64,000 bases of DNA. It comes from Microbacterium terrisoli (GTDB lineage Bacteria; Actinomycetota; Actinomycetes; Actinomycetales; Microbacteriaceae). Made by a program: the position numbers and the translations under genes. A model generated the notes under the pieces. That model was given only the letters and a program-made list of their open reading frames with translations. It did no database searches and had not been told where the DNA came from. The stretch is taken from assembly GCF_030866805.1 (NCBI RefSeq), contig NZ_CP133019.1:3100001-3164000 (forward strand), written 5' to 3'. Shown piece by piece: positions 41,568 through 50,371 of the stretch (its first letter is position 1; the number at the start of each line of letters is the position of its first letter).

Positions 41568-42749
41568 ATGGCGAATGATTCGTCGACCATGAGCCTCGGC
41601 GTGACCGAGTTCCTGCAGCTTCTGCGCGACGGCGCCCCGCGCACCCGCGCGCAGCTGGCGAAGTCCACCGGACTGGCACGTTCGACGATCGCGTCGCGCG
41701 TGGATGACCTCATGCATCGAGGGCTGATCGTCCCCGTTGCCGACGCGGCATCCACCGGCGGGCGGCCGTCGTCCCAGTTCGCGCTGAATCCCGCCGCCCG
41801 TGTCGTCCTGGCCGTGGACATCGGCGCCTCGCATGTCACCGTCGCGCTGACAGATCTGGCGGCCACCGTGCTGGCCGAACGCACGGATCGCCTTGACATC
41901 GCCCTCGGCCCTGAGGCCGTGCTCACACACGTGGTCGAACGCGCACACGCGCTGCTGGCCGACACCGCCCGGTCGGCGGGCGAGATCGGCGCGATCGGCA
42001 TCGGCGTGCCGGGGCCGGTGGAGGTATCGACGGGGATGCCGGTGCACCCGCCGATCATGCCGGGCTGGGACCGCTTCGACATCCCCGCGTGGATCGCCGA
42101 GCATCTCGATGCGCCGGTGCTGGTCGACAACGACGTGAACATCATGGCCATCGGCGAGCGCAGCGTCGCCTTTCCGGACGTCCAGCACCTCGTGTTCGTG
42201 AAAGTCGCCACGGGCATCGGCGCCGGGGTCATCTCCGGGGATCGCCTCGTGCGCGGAGCCCAAGGCGTGGCGGGCGACATCGGCCACATCCGGGTCTCGC
42301 GCGGCGACGACGTGCCCTGCACGTGCGGCAACCGCGGGTGTCTGGAGGCCCTCGCGTCGGGCCCCGCGATCGCGCGGGTTCTGCGCGAGATCGGCGTGGA
42401 TGCCGCCGACGGCAACGACGTGGTCGAACTCGTCAAGCACGGCAACATCGATGCGATCCAGGCGGTGCGCCAGGCCGGCCGTGACATCGGCGAGGTGCTC
42501 ACCGCCTGCGTCAGCCTGATGAATCCGTCGGTGATCGTCATCGGCGGATCGATGGCCCGCGTCGGCGAGCACCTGATCGCCGGGGTCCGCGAAGCCGTCT
42601 ACACCCGATCGCTCCCCCTGTCGACGGAGCACCTGGCCATCGTGCCGTCAGCGGCAACCGGTGACGCGGCCGTGATCGGCGCCGCGATGCTGGCGATCGA
42701 CCACACACTCTCGCCGGAAGGCCTGGCCCGGCTGCTCGCCCGCCCCTGA
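41568..42749 (+). CDS. ROK-family transcriptional regulator
   Basis: 393 residues. N-terminal winged HTH (SLGVTEFLQLLRDGAPRTRAQLAKSTGLARSTIASRV), then the ROK kinase-like domain: AVDIGASHVTVAL (phosphate loop), GIGVPGPVE, DNDVNIMAIGE, and the zinc motif CTCGNRGCLEALAS. Such proteins respond to sugars or sugar phosphates. It follows the ATPase and permease genes and is the probable repressor acting at the divergent promoter. ATG 41568 chosen; in-frame TTG 41547 and GTG 41559 are alternatives, and none has a clear ribosome binding site. Confidence 0.9.
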   Translation: MANDSSTMSLGVTEFLQLLRDGAPRTRAQLAKSTGLARSTIASRVDDLMHRGLIVPVADAASTGGRPSSQFALNPAARVVLAVDIGASHVTVALTDLAATVLAERTDRLDIALGPEAVLTHVVERAHALLADTARSAGEIGAIGIGVPGPVEVSTGMPVHPPIMPGWDRFDIPAWIAEHLDAPVLVDNDVNIMAIGERSVAFPDVQHLVFVKVATGIGAGVISGDRLVRGAQGVAGDIGHIRVSRGDDVPCTCGNRGCLEALASGPAIARVLREIGVDAADGNDVVELVKHGNIDAIQAVRQAGRDIGEVLTACVSLMNPSVIVIGGSMARVGEHLIAGVREAVYTRSLPLSTEHLAIVPSAATGDAAVIGAAMLAIDHTLSPEGLARLLARP

Positions 42750-42800
42750 GCCGACGCCGTCGGACAGCGCCCCTCCTTCCCCTCCTGTCACGGACGGTGC

Positions 42801-42920
42801 CCGCTCGCGCTCGCTCTGCTCCCCGGGTTCGTCGGAGTGGGCGTCGGGCTGATGTCGGGCGTGTTCGCCACGATCCTCAGCGCCAAGCCCGTGCTCGTCC
42901 TCATGAAGGGTGTGCGATAG
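42801..42920 (+). pseudogene. Possible C-terminal remnant of a SecF/SecD-like membrane protein
   Basis: An open frame with no start ends at TAG 42918. It reads as a strongly hydrophobic C-terminus (PLALALLPGF, then VGLMSGVFATILSAKPVLVL) followed by MKGVR. The GxxxGxFxxIxxAxPxLVxxK pattern resembles the last span and tail of SecF/SecD proteins. There is no upstream coding partner, so it looks like a leftover fragment. Weak evidence; a chance open frame cannot be excluded. Confidence 0.25.
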
Positions 42921-42995
42921 CCGATCGGTCCTCTGTCAAGGCCCTCTGCGTACTGCGCAGGTGGTCGTAGCGTCCTTCCAAAGCAAGGAGATGCC

Positions 42996-43178
42996 ATGTC
43001 CACAGGAGCTTTCCCACCACCGTTGCCGTTCGGCGATGACGATCTCGAGCGTGATCGAGAGGAGCCGCTCCGCGACGCAGACGGCGACGACGTGTTCGAT
43101 GAGGACGTCAACGACGATCTCGTCGACAGCGCCGAAGCCGATCGTGTCGCCTCCCTCGAGGAGGACGACGAGGAGTGA
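42996..43178 (+). CDS. Small, highly acidic hypothetical protein
   Basis: 60 residues, very acidic (about one third Asp/Glu), no hydrophobic segment. A Pro-rich start (MSTGAFPPPLPFGDDD) leads into a charged tail (EADRVASLEEDDEE). It has an excellent ribosome binding site, GCAAGGAG seven bases before the ATG, which argues for real translation. Function unknown; likely disordered. Lies alone between the ROK gene and the convergent FAH gene. Confidence 0.65.
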   Translation: MSTGAFPPPLPFGDDDLERDREEPLRDADGDDVFDEDVNDDLVDSAEADRVASLEEDDEE

Positions 43179-43184
43179 GGGCCG

Positions 43185-44204
43185 TCACCGCCGCCGAGCG
43201 CGGCTGCGCAGGCGTGCGCTGGGCAGTTGCGGCGCCGGCACCTGTGGGCCGACGGCACCGGTGAGTTCGCCGACGCCTTCGATGACCATGCGCACGACGT
43301 CGCCGGCCTGCAGCGGCGGGGGCGTCAGCGATCCGTTGCGCCCCCACAGCTCACCGAGACATCCGCCGTTTCCGACCGTTCCCGACCCGAGCACGTCCCC
43401 CGGCACGACGCGGGAGTTGCGGGATGCGTACGCGACGAGCTCGGGGAAGGGCCACCCCATGTTCGAGACGAGGTCCTCGCCGATCAGCTCGTCGTTGACG
43501 TACACCTCGGCGCGGATCGCGAGGAATCCGTCGGCGTCGAGGTACTGCTCGAGCTCGTCGGCGGTGACGATCCAGGGACCCAGGCTCATGCCGAAGTCCT
43601 TGCCCTTGGCGGGCCCGAGGCGCACCTTCATCTCCCGGGCCTGCACGTCGCGCGCCGACCAATCGTTCATGACCGTGTAACCGAAGATGACGGATGCCGC
43701 CTCTTGCGCGGTCAGGTTCGCCTGGCCCGCACCCGGTGCACTGCCCTGGCCCGCACCCGGTGCACCACCCGGTGCGGCGCCGATGATCGCGGCCAGCTCC
43801 AGCTCGAAATCGAGGCGCTCGGTCACCGGCGGAGAGACCGGCTCGTCCGGGCCGAGCACGGTGTGCGGGTTCGTGAAATAGAAGGTGGGCGCCTGGTACC
43901 ACTCGGGGGCGACGTCGCTCTTGCCCTCCACTCCCGCACTCACACCCTCCACGTGCTCTTCGAAGGCGACGAAGTCCCGGATCGACGCCGGCGCGAGCGG
44001 TGCCAGCAGCCGCACCGACGACAGCGCCTGCGCCCGGGGCGCAGCATCCGCCACGCGCTCATACAGCGCGTGCGCGGCCGCCAGGCCCCGCGCGAGCACA
44101 GCGGCGACAGTCAGTCCGTCGGGGAACGCGACGACGCGATCGTCGATCACGAAGCCCTCGTGGACATCGGTGTCGGCGGGGGACCTCCAGCGCGCGATCT
44201 TCAT
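43185..44204 (-). CDS. Fumarylacetoacetate hydrolase (FAH) family protein, copy 1
   Basis: 339 residues. FAH-fold metal-dependent hydrolase/decarboxylase: RLDFELELAAIIG with the metal-binding Glu pair, FGYTVMNDWSARDVQ, GPAKGKDFGMSLGPWIV and GDVLGSGTVGNGG. Family members cleave or decarboxylate products of aromatic-ring fission such as fumarylpyruvate and 2-hydroxyhexadienedioate. Between residues about 145 and 165 is a low-complexity insert GAPGAGQGSAPGAGQ encoded by two 24-bp direct repeats. Start ATG 44204 has GGAGG. Overlaps the MBL gene by 4 bp; last gene of the operon. Confidence 0.9.
   Translation of the reverse strand: MKIARWRSPADTDVHEGFVIDDRVVAFPDGLTVAAVLARGLAAAHALYERVADAAPRAQALSSVRLLAPLAPASIRDFVAFEEHVEGVSAGVEGKSDVAPEWYQAPTFYFTNPHTVLGPDEPVSPPVTERLDFELELAAIIGAAPGGAPGAGQGSAPGAGQANLTAQEAASVIFGYTVMNDWSARDVQAREMKVRLGPAKGKDFGMSLGPWIVTADELEQYLDADGFLAIRAEVYVNDELIGEDLVSNMGWPFPELVAYASRNSRVVPGDVLGSGTVGNGGCLGELWGRNGSLTPPPLQAGDVVRMVIEGVGELTGAVGPQVPAPQLPSARLRSRARRR
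43721..43768. repeat. Two 24-bp direct repeats within FAH copy 1
   Basis: The 20-mer CCTGGCCCGCACCCGGTGCA occurs at 43721-43740 and 43745-43764, a period of 24 bp that leaves the frame intact. It encodes the GAGQGSAP/GAGQANLT insert of the FAH-family protein. Confidence 0.85.
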
Positions 44205-45097
44205 GCGTGCACCTCCAGTGCGCGAGAGCCGTTGTAGTCGTACATGTCCTGCCAGGCCGCGGCGAAGTCGACGTTCGTTCCGTCGAGGTCGGCCAAGGCG
44301 CGGTGCAGATTGCCGGCGATGCGCTCGGGCTCCAGAAGCCCTGCGAACCGGCCGAGGTCGGCTTCACGCGCTGCCTGCAGCGCGGTCAGTCCGCGCTCGT
44401 GCGCGTCGCGGGCCACCTCGGTCAGGAACTGCAGGTAGTCCGCGACCGGCTGCAGCAGCTCGGGTCCGCCCAGCGGTCCGTGCCCCGGCACGACGACGGC
44501 GGGCTGCAGGCGCGTCAGCTGCTCGAGCGTCTGCACCCAGCCCGCGGGCGAGCCCGACAGGGCGAACGGGGTGCCCCCGCTGAAGACCAGGTCTCCGGCG
44601 AACAGCACTCCGTCGTCGGCAAGCCACACATATGCGTCGCCCTGCGTGTGGGCGGGCCGACCGGGGTGACGCACCTCGATGGGACGCGCGTCGGCGTCGA
44701 GGGTGAGCGCATCGTCGAACACGATGGTGGGCTGCCGGGCGTGCACGCTGCCGCGCTCGTAGGGCTCGAAGATGTGCGCGGCCGGGATGTGCGGCTGCCG
44801 CAGCTCGTCGGCGGCGACCCGATGCGCGACGACCTCGGCCTCGGGCAGGAGTGACAGGCCGTTGCAGTGATCGGGATGCGAGTGGGTGAGCACGACGCGC
44901 CGAACGGGCGCCGGCGTGGCAGCGGCGATCGCATCCAGGTAGCTGCGCATGCGCCGCTGCGTGGAGGTCGCGTCGATCGCGGTGGCCCCGTTCGGGCCGA
45001 CCACCAGCCCCATGTTGTTGACCATCCAGCCTCCGTCGGGCTGGATGTAGGCCCAGACGCCGGCAGCCACTTCTTTCAGGTCGGGTGCGGAGTTCAT
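44201..45097 (-). CDS. MBL-fold metallo-hydrolase
   Basis: 298 residues, metallo-beta-lactamase fold. The zinc motif is HSHPDHCNG; further ligands include H in HTQGDAYVW and GHGPLGGP. Members act as hydrolases, lactonases or thioesterases on many substrates. Between FAH and amidohydrolase genes in an apparent ring-cleavage operon, it may hydrolyse a lactone or thioester intermediate, which is inference from position. Start ATG 45097. The gene overlaps FAH copy 1 by 4 bp and is about 30 bp after the amidohydrolase. Confidence 0.87.
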   Translation of the reverse strand: MNSAPDLKEVAAGVWAYIQPDGGWMVNNMGLVVGPNGATAIDATSTQRRMRSYLDAIAAATPAPVRRVVLTHSHPDHCNGLSLLPEAEVVAHRVAADELRQPHIPAAHIFEPYERGSVHARQPTIVFDDALTLDADARPIEVRHPGRPAHTQGDAYVWLADDGVLFAGDLVFSGGTPFALSGSPAGWVQTLEQLTRLQPAVVVPGHGPLGGPELLQPVADYLQFLTEVARDAHERGLTALQAAREADLGRFAGLLEPERIAGNLHRALADLDGTNVDFAAAWQDMYDYNGSRALEVHA

Positions 45098-45128
45098 GTC
45101 GTCCCTCTCACGTGAGCGTCGCGCGCGG

Positions 45129-46136
45129 TCACACCGTGCGCACGGCGCCCAGCAGCGTATCGGCGGTGTCTGTCAGAATGCGCTGCACGTCGTCGTCGTC
45201 CAGCCCCGCACCGCGCACGAACCCGACGGGGTCTTCGGGTCCCATGTCGAACGGGAAGTCGCTGCCCAGCACGACCTGCGACGGCCCGGCGACCTCGACG
45301 AGGTGACGCAGCACGGAGTGGTCGTGCACGACGGTGTCGAACCAGATGCGACGCAGGTAGCTGGAGGGCTCGTGCGCACAGCCCTGCGCGTCGGGGCGCA
45401 CCCGCCACGCGTGGTCGGAGCGGCCGATGGAGGTGGGGAGGTACCCGCCTCCGTGGGCGGCGACGATCTTCAGGTCGGGATGCCGGTCCAGCACGCCCGC
45501 GAAGATCAGATGCGACAGCGCCACGGCGTTCTCCACGGGCTGACCCACCGTGTTGGCGAGGTAGAACCGATCGAGCCGCTCATCGAGGCTGCAGCCGAAC
45601 GGGTGCAGGAACACGATGGCGCCCAGCTCCTCGGCGCGCGCCCAGAACGGCTCCAGCCGCTCGTCCGAGAGTTCCACGTCCCCGGCGAACGACGAGATCT
45701 CCACGCCCGCCAGGCCGCGCCCGAGCATCGCGTCATCGAGGCACTCGCGGATGCGCGAGGGGTGCTGCAGCGGCACGAGCCCGAGACCGGTCATCCGCTC
45801 GGGCGCGTGGGCGACGTGCTCGGCGACCAGCCGGTTCGCCTCCACGGCGATCCAGACCGCCAGCTGCTCACCGGCCCACGGGTAGAAGTGGCTCGGCGAC
45901 GCACTCACCCACTGCCGGTCGACGCCCTGGGCGTCCATCGCGGCGAGGCGCTCACCGACGTCGGTCAGCTTCGGGATGCGGGCTCCGACCATCGGGCCCG
46001 ACACCGCCTGGCTGGTCGCGCCGTTGCGACGCAGGTCCAGCGCCTCGGCGGCGGCGAACCCTTCGGGGTCGCGCCGACGCACGTCGTCTTGCAGCGTCGG
46101 CAGCAGCACGTGCGCGTGCACATCCGTCACGCTCAT
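45129..46136 (-). CDS. Amidohydrolase family protein (ACMSD/gamma-resorcylate decarboxylase-like)
   Basis: 335 residues, amidohydrolase-2 (TIM-barrel). VTDVHAHVL supplies the HxH metal ligands near the N-terminus; FLHPFG, AAHGGGYLPT and VLGSDFPFDMG supply the remaining His and Asp. This arrangement is found in nonoxidative decarboxylases of aromatic or ring-cleaved acids (ACMSD, gamma-resorcylate decarboxylase). In the operon it could remove a carboxyl group from a substrate or intermediate. Start ATG 46136, overlapping the end of the monooxygenase gene by 4 bp. Confidence 0.87.
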   Translation of the reverse strand: MSVTDVHAHVLLPTLQDDVRRRDPEGFAAAEALDLRRNGATSQAVSGPMVGARIPKLTDVGERLAAMDAQGVDRQWVSASPSHFYPWAGEQLAVWIAVEANRLVAEHVAHAPERMTGLGLVPLQHPSRIRECLDDAMLGRGLAGVEISSFAGDVELSDERLEPFWARAEELGAIVFLHPFGCSLDERLDRFYLANTVGQPVENAVALSHLIFAGVLDRHPDLKIVAAHGGGYLPTSIGRSDHAWRVRPDAQGCAHEPSSYLRRIWFDTVVHDHSVLRHLVEVAGPSQVVLGSDFPFDMGPEDPVGFVRGAGLDDDDVQRILTDTADTLLGAVRTV

Positions 46137-47266
46137 GCCGGCTGCGCCATCTGCTGCGCGATGCCGAAGATCAGCCCGCCGGCGTCGGCGTCGCGGTCGC
46201 CGTCGATCTGCCACTGCCCGAGCTGCACGGAGGCATCGACCACCGCCTGTGCACGGGGCAGACGTCGAGCATGGAACGCGTCCCAGAGCGACTGGTCGAC
46301 GGCATCGGCCGCGATCAGCAGCTCGGTGAGCACCGCCGCATCCTCCAGTCCTTGTGCAGCACCCTGCGCGATCGTGGGCGGGCACGAGTGGGCGGCGTCG
46401 CCGATCACGACGATCCGACCGCGGTTCCACGGCGCATCCACGATGTGCTGCGTGAACCACGTGTAGTTCACGTGCGTGCCCGCGGCCAGATCGGCGCGGA
46501 TGCTCTCCCACGGCCCGTGGTAGGCCTGCGATTCCTCGCACATGACGCGGGCGGCCTCTTCATCGGTCACCGAGAAGCGCTCCTGGGCCTTGCCGACCAA
46601 GAAGGCGTACATGGTGTGTTCACCGGTGGGGGTGTAGCCGGCGATGTACATCGGTCCGCCGTAGTAGAGCGCAGTGCGCTCGACGTCGGCCGGGCGCGAC
46701 ACGAAGGCGCGCCAGATGCCCATTCCGGTCGGCTGGGGCTCGGTGGCGATGCCGATGAGCCGCCGCACCGTGGAGTGCAGGCCGTCGGCCCCGATCAGCA
46801 GATCGTAGCGCCCGGCCGGTGCGTCGTTCACCTGCACGTCCACGCCGTCGGCGTCGGCTGCGGCACCGGTCACCTTCGCGCCGAAGCGCACGCGCGCCCC
46901 CACCGCCTGTGCGTGGGCGAGAAGGATCTCGGCCAGCACCGGCCGCTCCATGCCCATGCCTGCCGGGTAATCCGGGCCGCCGGTCTTCACATCGGGCAGC
47001 TCGGCCACGATCGTCGCGTCGGGGCCGGGGGCGCGCAGGGTGAGGCCCTCGAAAGGGTACCCGGCGGGGCGCACCTTCTCCCACACGCCGAGGGCGTCGA
47101 AGACCCGAAGCGCGTTGCCCTGCAGGCTGATGCCCGAACCCAGGGGGCTGGGCACCGGCTCGGATTCGAACACGTCCACCTCGACGCCGGCTTTCGCCAG
47201 CTGAATGGCCGCGGCCAGTCCTGCCACACCGCTGCCGGCGATGGCGACCTTGCGCACTGCCGTCAT
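46133..47266 (-). CDS. FAD-dependent aromatic monooxygenase (salicylate hydroxylase-like)
   Basis: 377 residues, class A flavoprotein monooxygenase. N-terminal AIAGSGVAGLAAAIQLAKAG (GxGxxG), middle DG-type GADGLHSTVRRLIG, and the FAD ribityl motif GDAAHSCPPTIAQGAAQGLEDA. Such enzymes use NAD(P)H and O2 to hydroxylate, often decarboxylating, a phenolic acid. It would generate a catechol-type product for the downstream extradiol enzyme. Substrate unknown. Start ATG 47266 has AGAGAGG upstream. Confidence 0.9.
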   Translation of the reverse strand: MTAVRKVAIAGSGVAGLAAAIQLAKAGVEVDVFESEPVPSPLGSGISLQGNALRVFDALGVWEKVRPAGYPFEGLTLRAPGPDATIVAELPDVKTGGPDYPAGMGMERPVLAEILLAHAQAVGARVRFGAKVTGAAADADGVDVQVNDAPAGRYDLLIGADGLHSTVRRLIGIATEPQPTGMGIWRAFVSRPADVERTALYYGGPMYIAGYTPTGEHTMYAFLVGKAQERFSVTDEEAARVMCEESQAYHGPWESIRADLAAGTHVNYTWFTQHIVDAPWNRGRIVVIGDAAHSCPPTIAQGAAQGLEDAAVLTELLIAADAVDQSLWDAFHARRLPRAQAVVDASVQLGQWQIDGDRDADAGGLIFGIAQQMAQPA

Positions 47267-47319
47267 GATCTGAACCTCTCTGTTCGTTGCTCGTTGGTCG
47301 TTCAGTGTTTGGGGATGCC

Positions 47320-48282
47320 TCAGCCGGCCTGCTCTGCCACGCAGCGCACGATCTGGGTGCCCAGGCCCCGGATGCTGCCGGTCATCACATCGCCGTCCCG
47401 GAGGAATCGCTTCCAGTGCTGGCCGTTGCCGGCCGGGCTGCCGGTGAGCAGCAGGTCACCGGGCAGCAGCGGCATCGTCTGCGACGCGCCCGAGATGAGC
47501 GCGGGGATGTCGAAGAGCAGATCGGCGGTCGTGGCATCCTGCATCACCTCGCCGTTGAGCTCGAGTCTGACCTGCGTGTCGGGGCCATCGACGTATTCGG
47601 CGGGGACCAGGAACGGGCCGGTGGGCAGAAAGCCCGGTGCGTTCTTGGCACGGTACCAGTCGGTTCCGATCTCTTTCATGTCGGGACGGAAGACGAGGTC
47701 GCGCGTGGTGATGTCGTTGCAGATGGTGTAGCCGGCGACGTGGTCCATCGCGTCCTCGCGCGAGACGCGGAACGCCTCGCGGCCGATGACGACGGCGAGC
47801 TCGAGCTCCCAGTCGTGCACGTCGCTGTATCCGGGCAGCACGAGCGGCTCGTCGTTGCCTGTGACGCAGGCGGGCAGGCCGATGAAGAAGTACGGTTCGC
47901 CGTGCGCCTTGCGCTCGTCCATCATCTGCGCGGCCCATTGGCGGGCCTCTTCCGGTGTGCGGTCGCCGCCCTTCGACAGTCCGGCAGCGACCAGTTCGAT
48001 GACGTGCTGCCGGTAGTTGGCGCCGGTCTGCAGCACCTGGCGCGGTGTCACCGGGGCGGTCAGCACCGCCTCGGCCAGCGGCATCCAATCGCCCTCGGCC
48101 GCGGCGAGCGCTGCCACCCGGGCCCAGTCTCCGCCGGCGAGGAACGCATTCAGATCGGCTGCCCCCAGGTCGGCGGGGGCGAGGTCGCGGATGCGATCGC
48201 CGGCGACCAGGGCGAGGCGCACGACGTCCCCGTCGCGCCGGCGGGCCAGCGCGAACGGGGCGTCCAGGTGTGCGGTGCGCAC
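47320..48282 (-). CDS. FAH-family hydrolase, copy 2
   Basis: 320 residues, FAH-family enzyme with HDWELELAVVIGREAF (metal ligand Glu residues), GYTICNDITTRDLVFR, DIPALISGASQTMPLLPGDLLLTGSPAG. Distinct from copy 1 in sequence and length, so the two probably act at different steps (hydrolysis versus decarboxylation or hydration of the ring-cleavage product). Start GTG 48282, one base after the dioxygenase stop. The promoter is presumably upstream of the dioxygenase gene. Confidence 0.88.
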   Translation of the reverse strand: MRTAHLDAPFALARRRDGDVVRLALVAGDRIRDLAPADLGAADLNAFLAGGDWARVAALAAAEGDWMPLAEAVLTAPVTPRQVLQTGANYRQHVIELVAAGLSKGGDRTPEEARQWAAQMMDERKAHGEPYFFIGLPACVTGNDEPLVLPGYSDVHDWELELAVVIGREAFRVSREDAMDHVAGYTICNDITTRDLVFRPDMKEIGTDWYRAKNAPGFLPTGPFLVPAEYVDGPDTQVRLELNGEVMQDATTADLLFDIPALISGASQTMPLLPGDLLLTGSPAGNGQHWKRFLRDGDVMTGSIRGLGTQIVRCVAEQAG

Positions 48283-48283
48283 C

Positions 48284-49300
48284 TCAGCCGCGTCCCTGCT
48301 TCGCGTAAGGATTGAGCAAGGCGTCCTTGATCTCGTCGGGCACGCCTTCCTCGGTCGCGGTGGGCGCATCGGCGGGCGGGAACGACTCGGTCAGCGACAT
48401 CGGCATCGAGCTGTTGCGGTAGAAGTTGTTCGAGCCCATCGACGGCTTCCAGGTGTTCGGCTCCCAGTCGGGAACGTAGTTGCGGTAGCCGCCGGTGTTC
48501 AGCTCGATGCGCATCGTCGACGGCTCACGGTAATACAGGAAGTTCTGCTCGCCGATGCCGTGGATCGACGGGCCGTACTCGATGGGCACGCCGTTCTCCA
48601 TGAGGGTGTCGGCGGCGATGAGCAGCTCTTCGCGGGTGTCGACCCAGAACGCGTAGTGGTTGATGCGGCCGGCGACGCTCGACCCGTCCAGGACGACGCC
48701 GAGATCGTGCGACTTCTCGTTGGTGGTCAGCACCGAGAACACCGAGATGGGAGCCTCGTCGAGGATCGTGCGGGCCATGATCCTGAAGCCGAGCACGTCG
48801 CGGTACCACTGCGCGAACGCGTCGACGTCGCTGCAGGCCACCGTCACGTGGTCGAGCTGGCGCGGTGCGCCGGCGAAGCTGCTGCGCTTGGAGGGACGGT
48901 CGGGGTAGATGGATGCCTCGGCCGGCGCGGCACCGTATCGGGTGACATCCCAGTGCAGGGTCATGCTGTGGCCCCACGGGCCGGTGAACCGATATGCGCG
49001 ACCGATCTTGTGCACATCGATCCACTCGCCGTGCACGCCTGCGGCCTCGATGCGCTGCGCTGCCTCATCGAGGGCTTCGGCGGTCGATGTGCGCCACGCC
49101 ATCGTGGCGAGGGACGGCTGGTCGCCCGGGGTCACGACCACCGAATAGGCGTAGTAGTCGCCCCAGCAGCGCAGGTAGACCGCGCCGTCGACGCGGTCGA
49201 CGACGGTCAGTCCGACGCGTTCTTCGTAGAAGCGGACGGATGCCTCGACGTCCGGGCTGGTCACCGCGATGTACGAGAGGTGGGACAGCAGGTTGGTCAT
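48284..49300 (-). CDS. Extradiol (catechol 2,3-dioxygenase-like) VOC-family dioxygenase
   Basis: 338 residues, two vicinal-oxygen-chelate modules. Iron ligands H151 (LDHVTVA), H215 (NHYAF) and E266 (MRIELNTGG) fall at nearly the same numbers as H153, H214 and E265 of the Pseudomonas catechol 2,3-dioxygenase, and the nearby H198, H247 and Tyr256/257 also match its second-sphere residues. So it is very likely an active meta-cleaving enzyme. The tail (GYRNYVPDWEPNTWKP onward) has the longer form seen in actinobacterial members. ATG 49300 follows AAAGGAT. First gene of the operon. Confidence 0.9.
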   Translation of the reverse strand: MTNLLSHLSYIAVTSPDVEASVRFYEERVGLTVVDRVDGAVYLRCWGDYYAYSVVVTPGDQPSLATMAWRTSTAEALDEAAQRIEAAGVHGEWIDVHKIGRAYRFTGPWGHSMTLHWDVTRYGAAPAEASIYPDRPSKRSSFAGAPRQLDHVTVACSDVDAFAQWYRDVLGFRIMARTILDEAPISVFSVLTTNEKSHDLGVVLDGSSVAGRINHYAFWVDTREELLIAADTLMENGVPIEYGPSIHGIGEQNFLYYREPSTMRIELNTGGYRNYVPDWEPNTWKPSMGSNNFYRNSSMPMSLTESFPPADAPTATEEGVPDEIKDALLNPYAKQGRG

Positions 49301-49419
49301 CTTCGATCCTTTCGAGTGCGGAGCGAACCGCTCCCCGTGCTCCCAGTCTGAGCGGTGACTGCTCATCAGGGAAGCTGACATCCTGGATATGGTGCATCAC
49401 TGCGGCTTATGCTCGAGTC

Positions 49420-50358
49420 ATGGCAGAGAAGCCCTCGCTCGCGCGCCTCGACCTGAACCTGCTCGTTCCGCTGGACGCGCTGCTGACCGAACGCAGCGTC
49501 ACGCGGGCGGCCGAGAGGCTGCGGCTGAGCCAGCCGGCGCTCAGTGCCGCACTGGCCCGTCTGCGCACGCACTTCAACGACCCGATTCTCGCGCGGCGCG
49601 GCAACACCTATGAGCTGACGCCGCTGGCACAGCGGCTGGCCGAATACACGCCCACGGCGCTGGAGACGGCGCGCCGCGTGTTCGACAGCCAGTCCGAGTG
49701 GCAGGCCGACAGCTCCACGCGCGAGTTCACGCTCTACGGCTCGGACTATGCGTTCTCGACCGTCGGGGCGGTGGCGTCCCGGCTGGCAGCACAGCGCGCG
49801 CCGGGCGTGCGGTTCCGCTTCATGCTGCACACGCCGCCGGTGGTGGAGGATGCCGCGAACCGGCTGCGATCCGTCGACGGCCTGCTGATGCCGCATGGGT
49901 TCCTCAGCGACCTGCCCTACGAGGACCTGTGGAGCGACCGCTGGGTGATCGTGGCCGCGGCCTCGAACGAGAGGGCGCAGTCGGGGCTGACGATGGACGA
50001 TCTCGCGATGGCGCACTGGGTGTTCACCTACCAATCGCTGACCTCCTTCACCTCGGCCACGCGGCAGCTGCAGCAGCTGGGCCTGGAGACGACGGTGGAT
50101 GCCGTCGTGGAGAGCTTCCTCGCCCTGCCGCGGTATCTGGTCGGCACCGCCCGGCTGGGCCTGGTGCAGGGGGCGCTCGTGCCGTTCGCCACGGAATCCG
50201 GCGATGTCATCGCGGTCGAGCCGCCGTTCGACGTGACGCCGCTGCTGAACGCGCTGTGGTGGCATCCCTCGCATCGCAACGACCCCGAGCACGCCTGGAT
50301 GCGTGCCCTGTTCCGCGAGGCCGGTCAGGTCCTCGGGGCAGAGCACGCATCCAGGTGA
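49420..50358 (+). CDS. LysR-family transcriptional regulator
   Basis: 312 residues. N-terminal winged HTH (RLDLNLLVPLDALLTERSVTRAAERLRLSQPALSAALARLR) and a periplasmic-binding-like effector domain (about 95-300). It is divergent from the ring-cleavage operon with about 120 bp between starts and convergent with the MFS gene, the classical position for a regulator of aromatic catabolism. Start ATG 49420; no strong ribosome binding site. An inducer such as an aromatic acid or intermediate is expected. Confidence 0.9.
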   Translation: MAEKPSLARLDLNLLVPLDALLTERSVTRAAERLRLSQPALSAALARLRTHFNDPILARRGNTYELTPLAQRLAEYTPTALETARRVFDSQSEWQADSSTREFTLYGSDYAFSTVGAVASRLAAQRAPGVRFRFMLHTPPVVEDAANRLRSVDGLLMPHGFLSDLPYEDLWSDRWVIVAAASNERAQSGLTMDDLAMAHWVFTYQSLTSFTSATRQLQQLGLETTVDAVVESFLALPRYLVGTARLGLVQGALVPFATESGDVIAVEPPFDVTPLLNALWWHPSHRNDPEHAWMRALFREAGQVLGAEHASR

Positions 50359-50371
50359 GGGCGGTCTCGAT

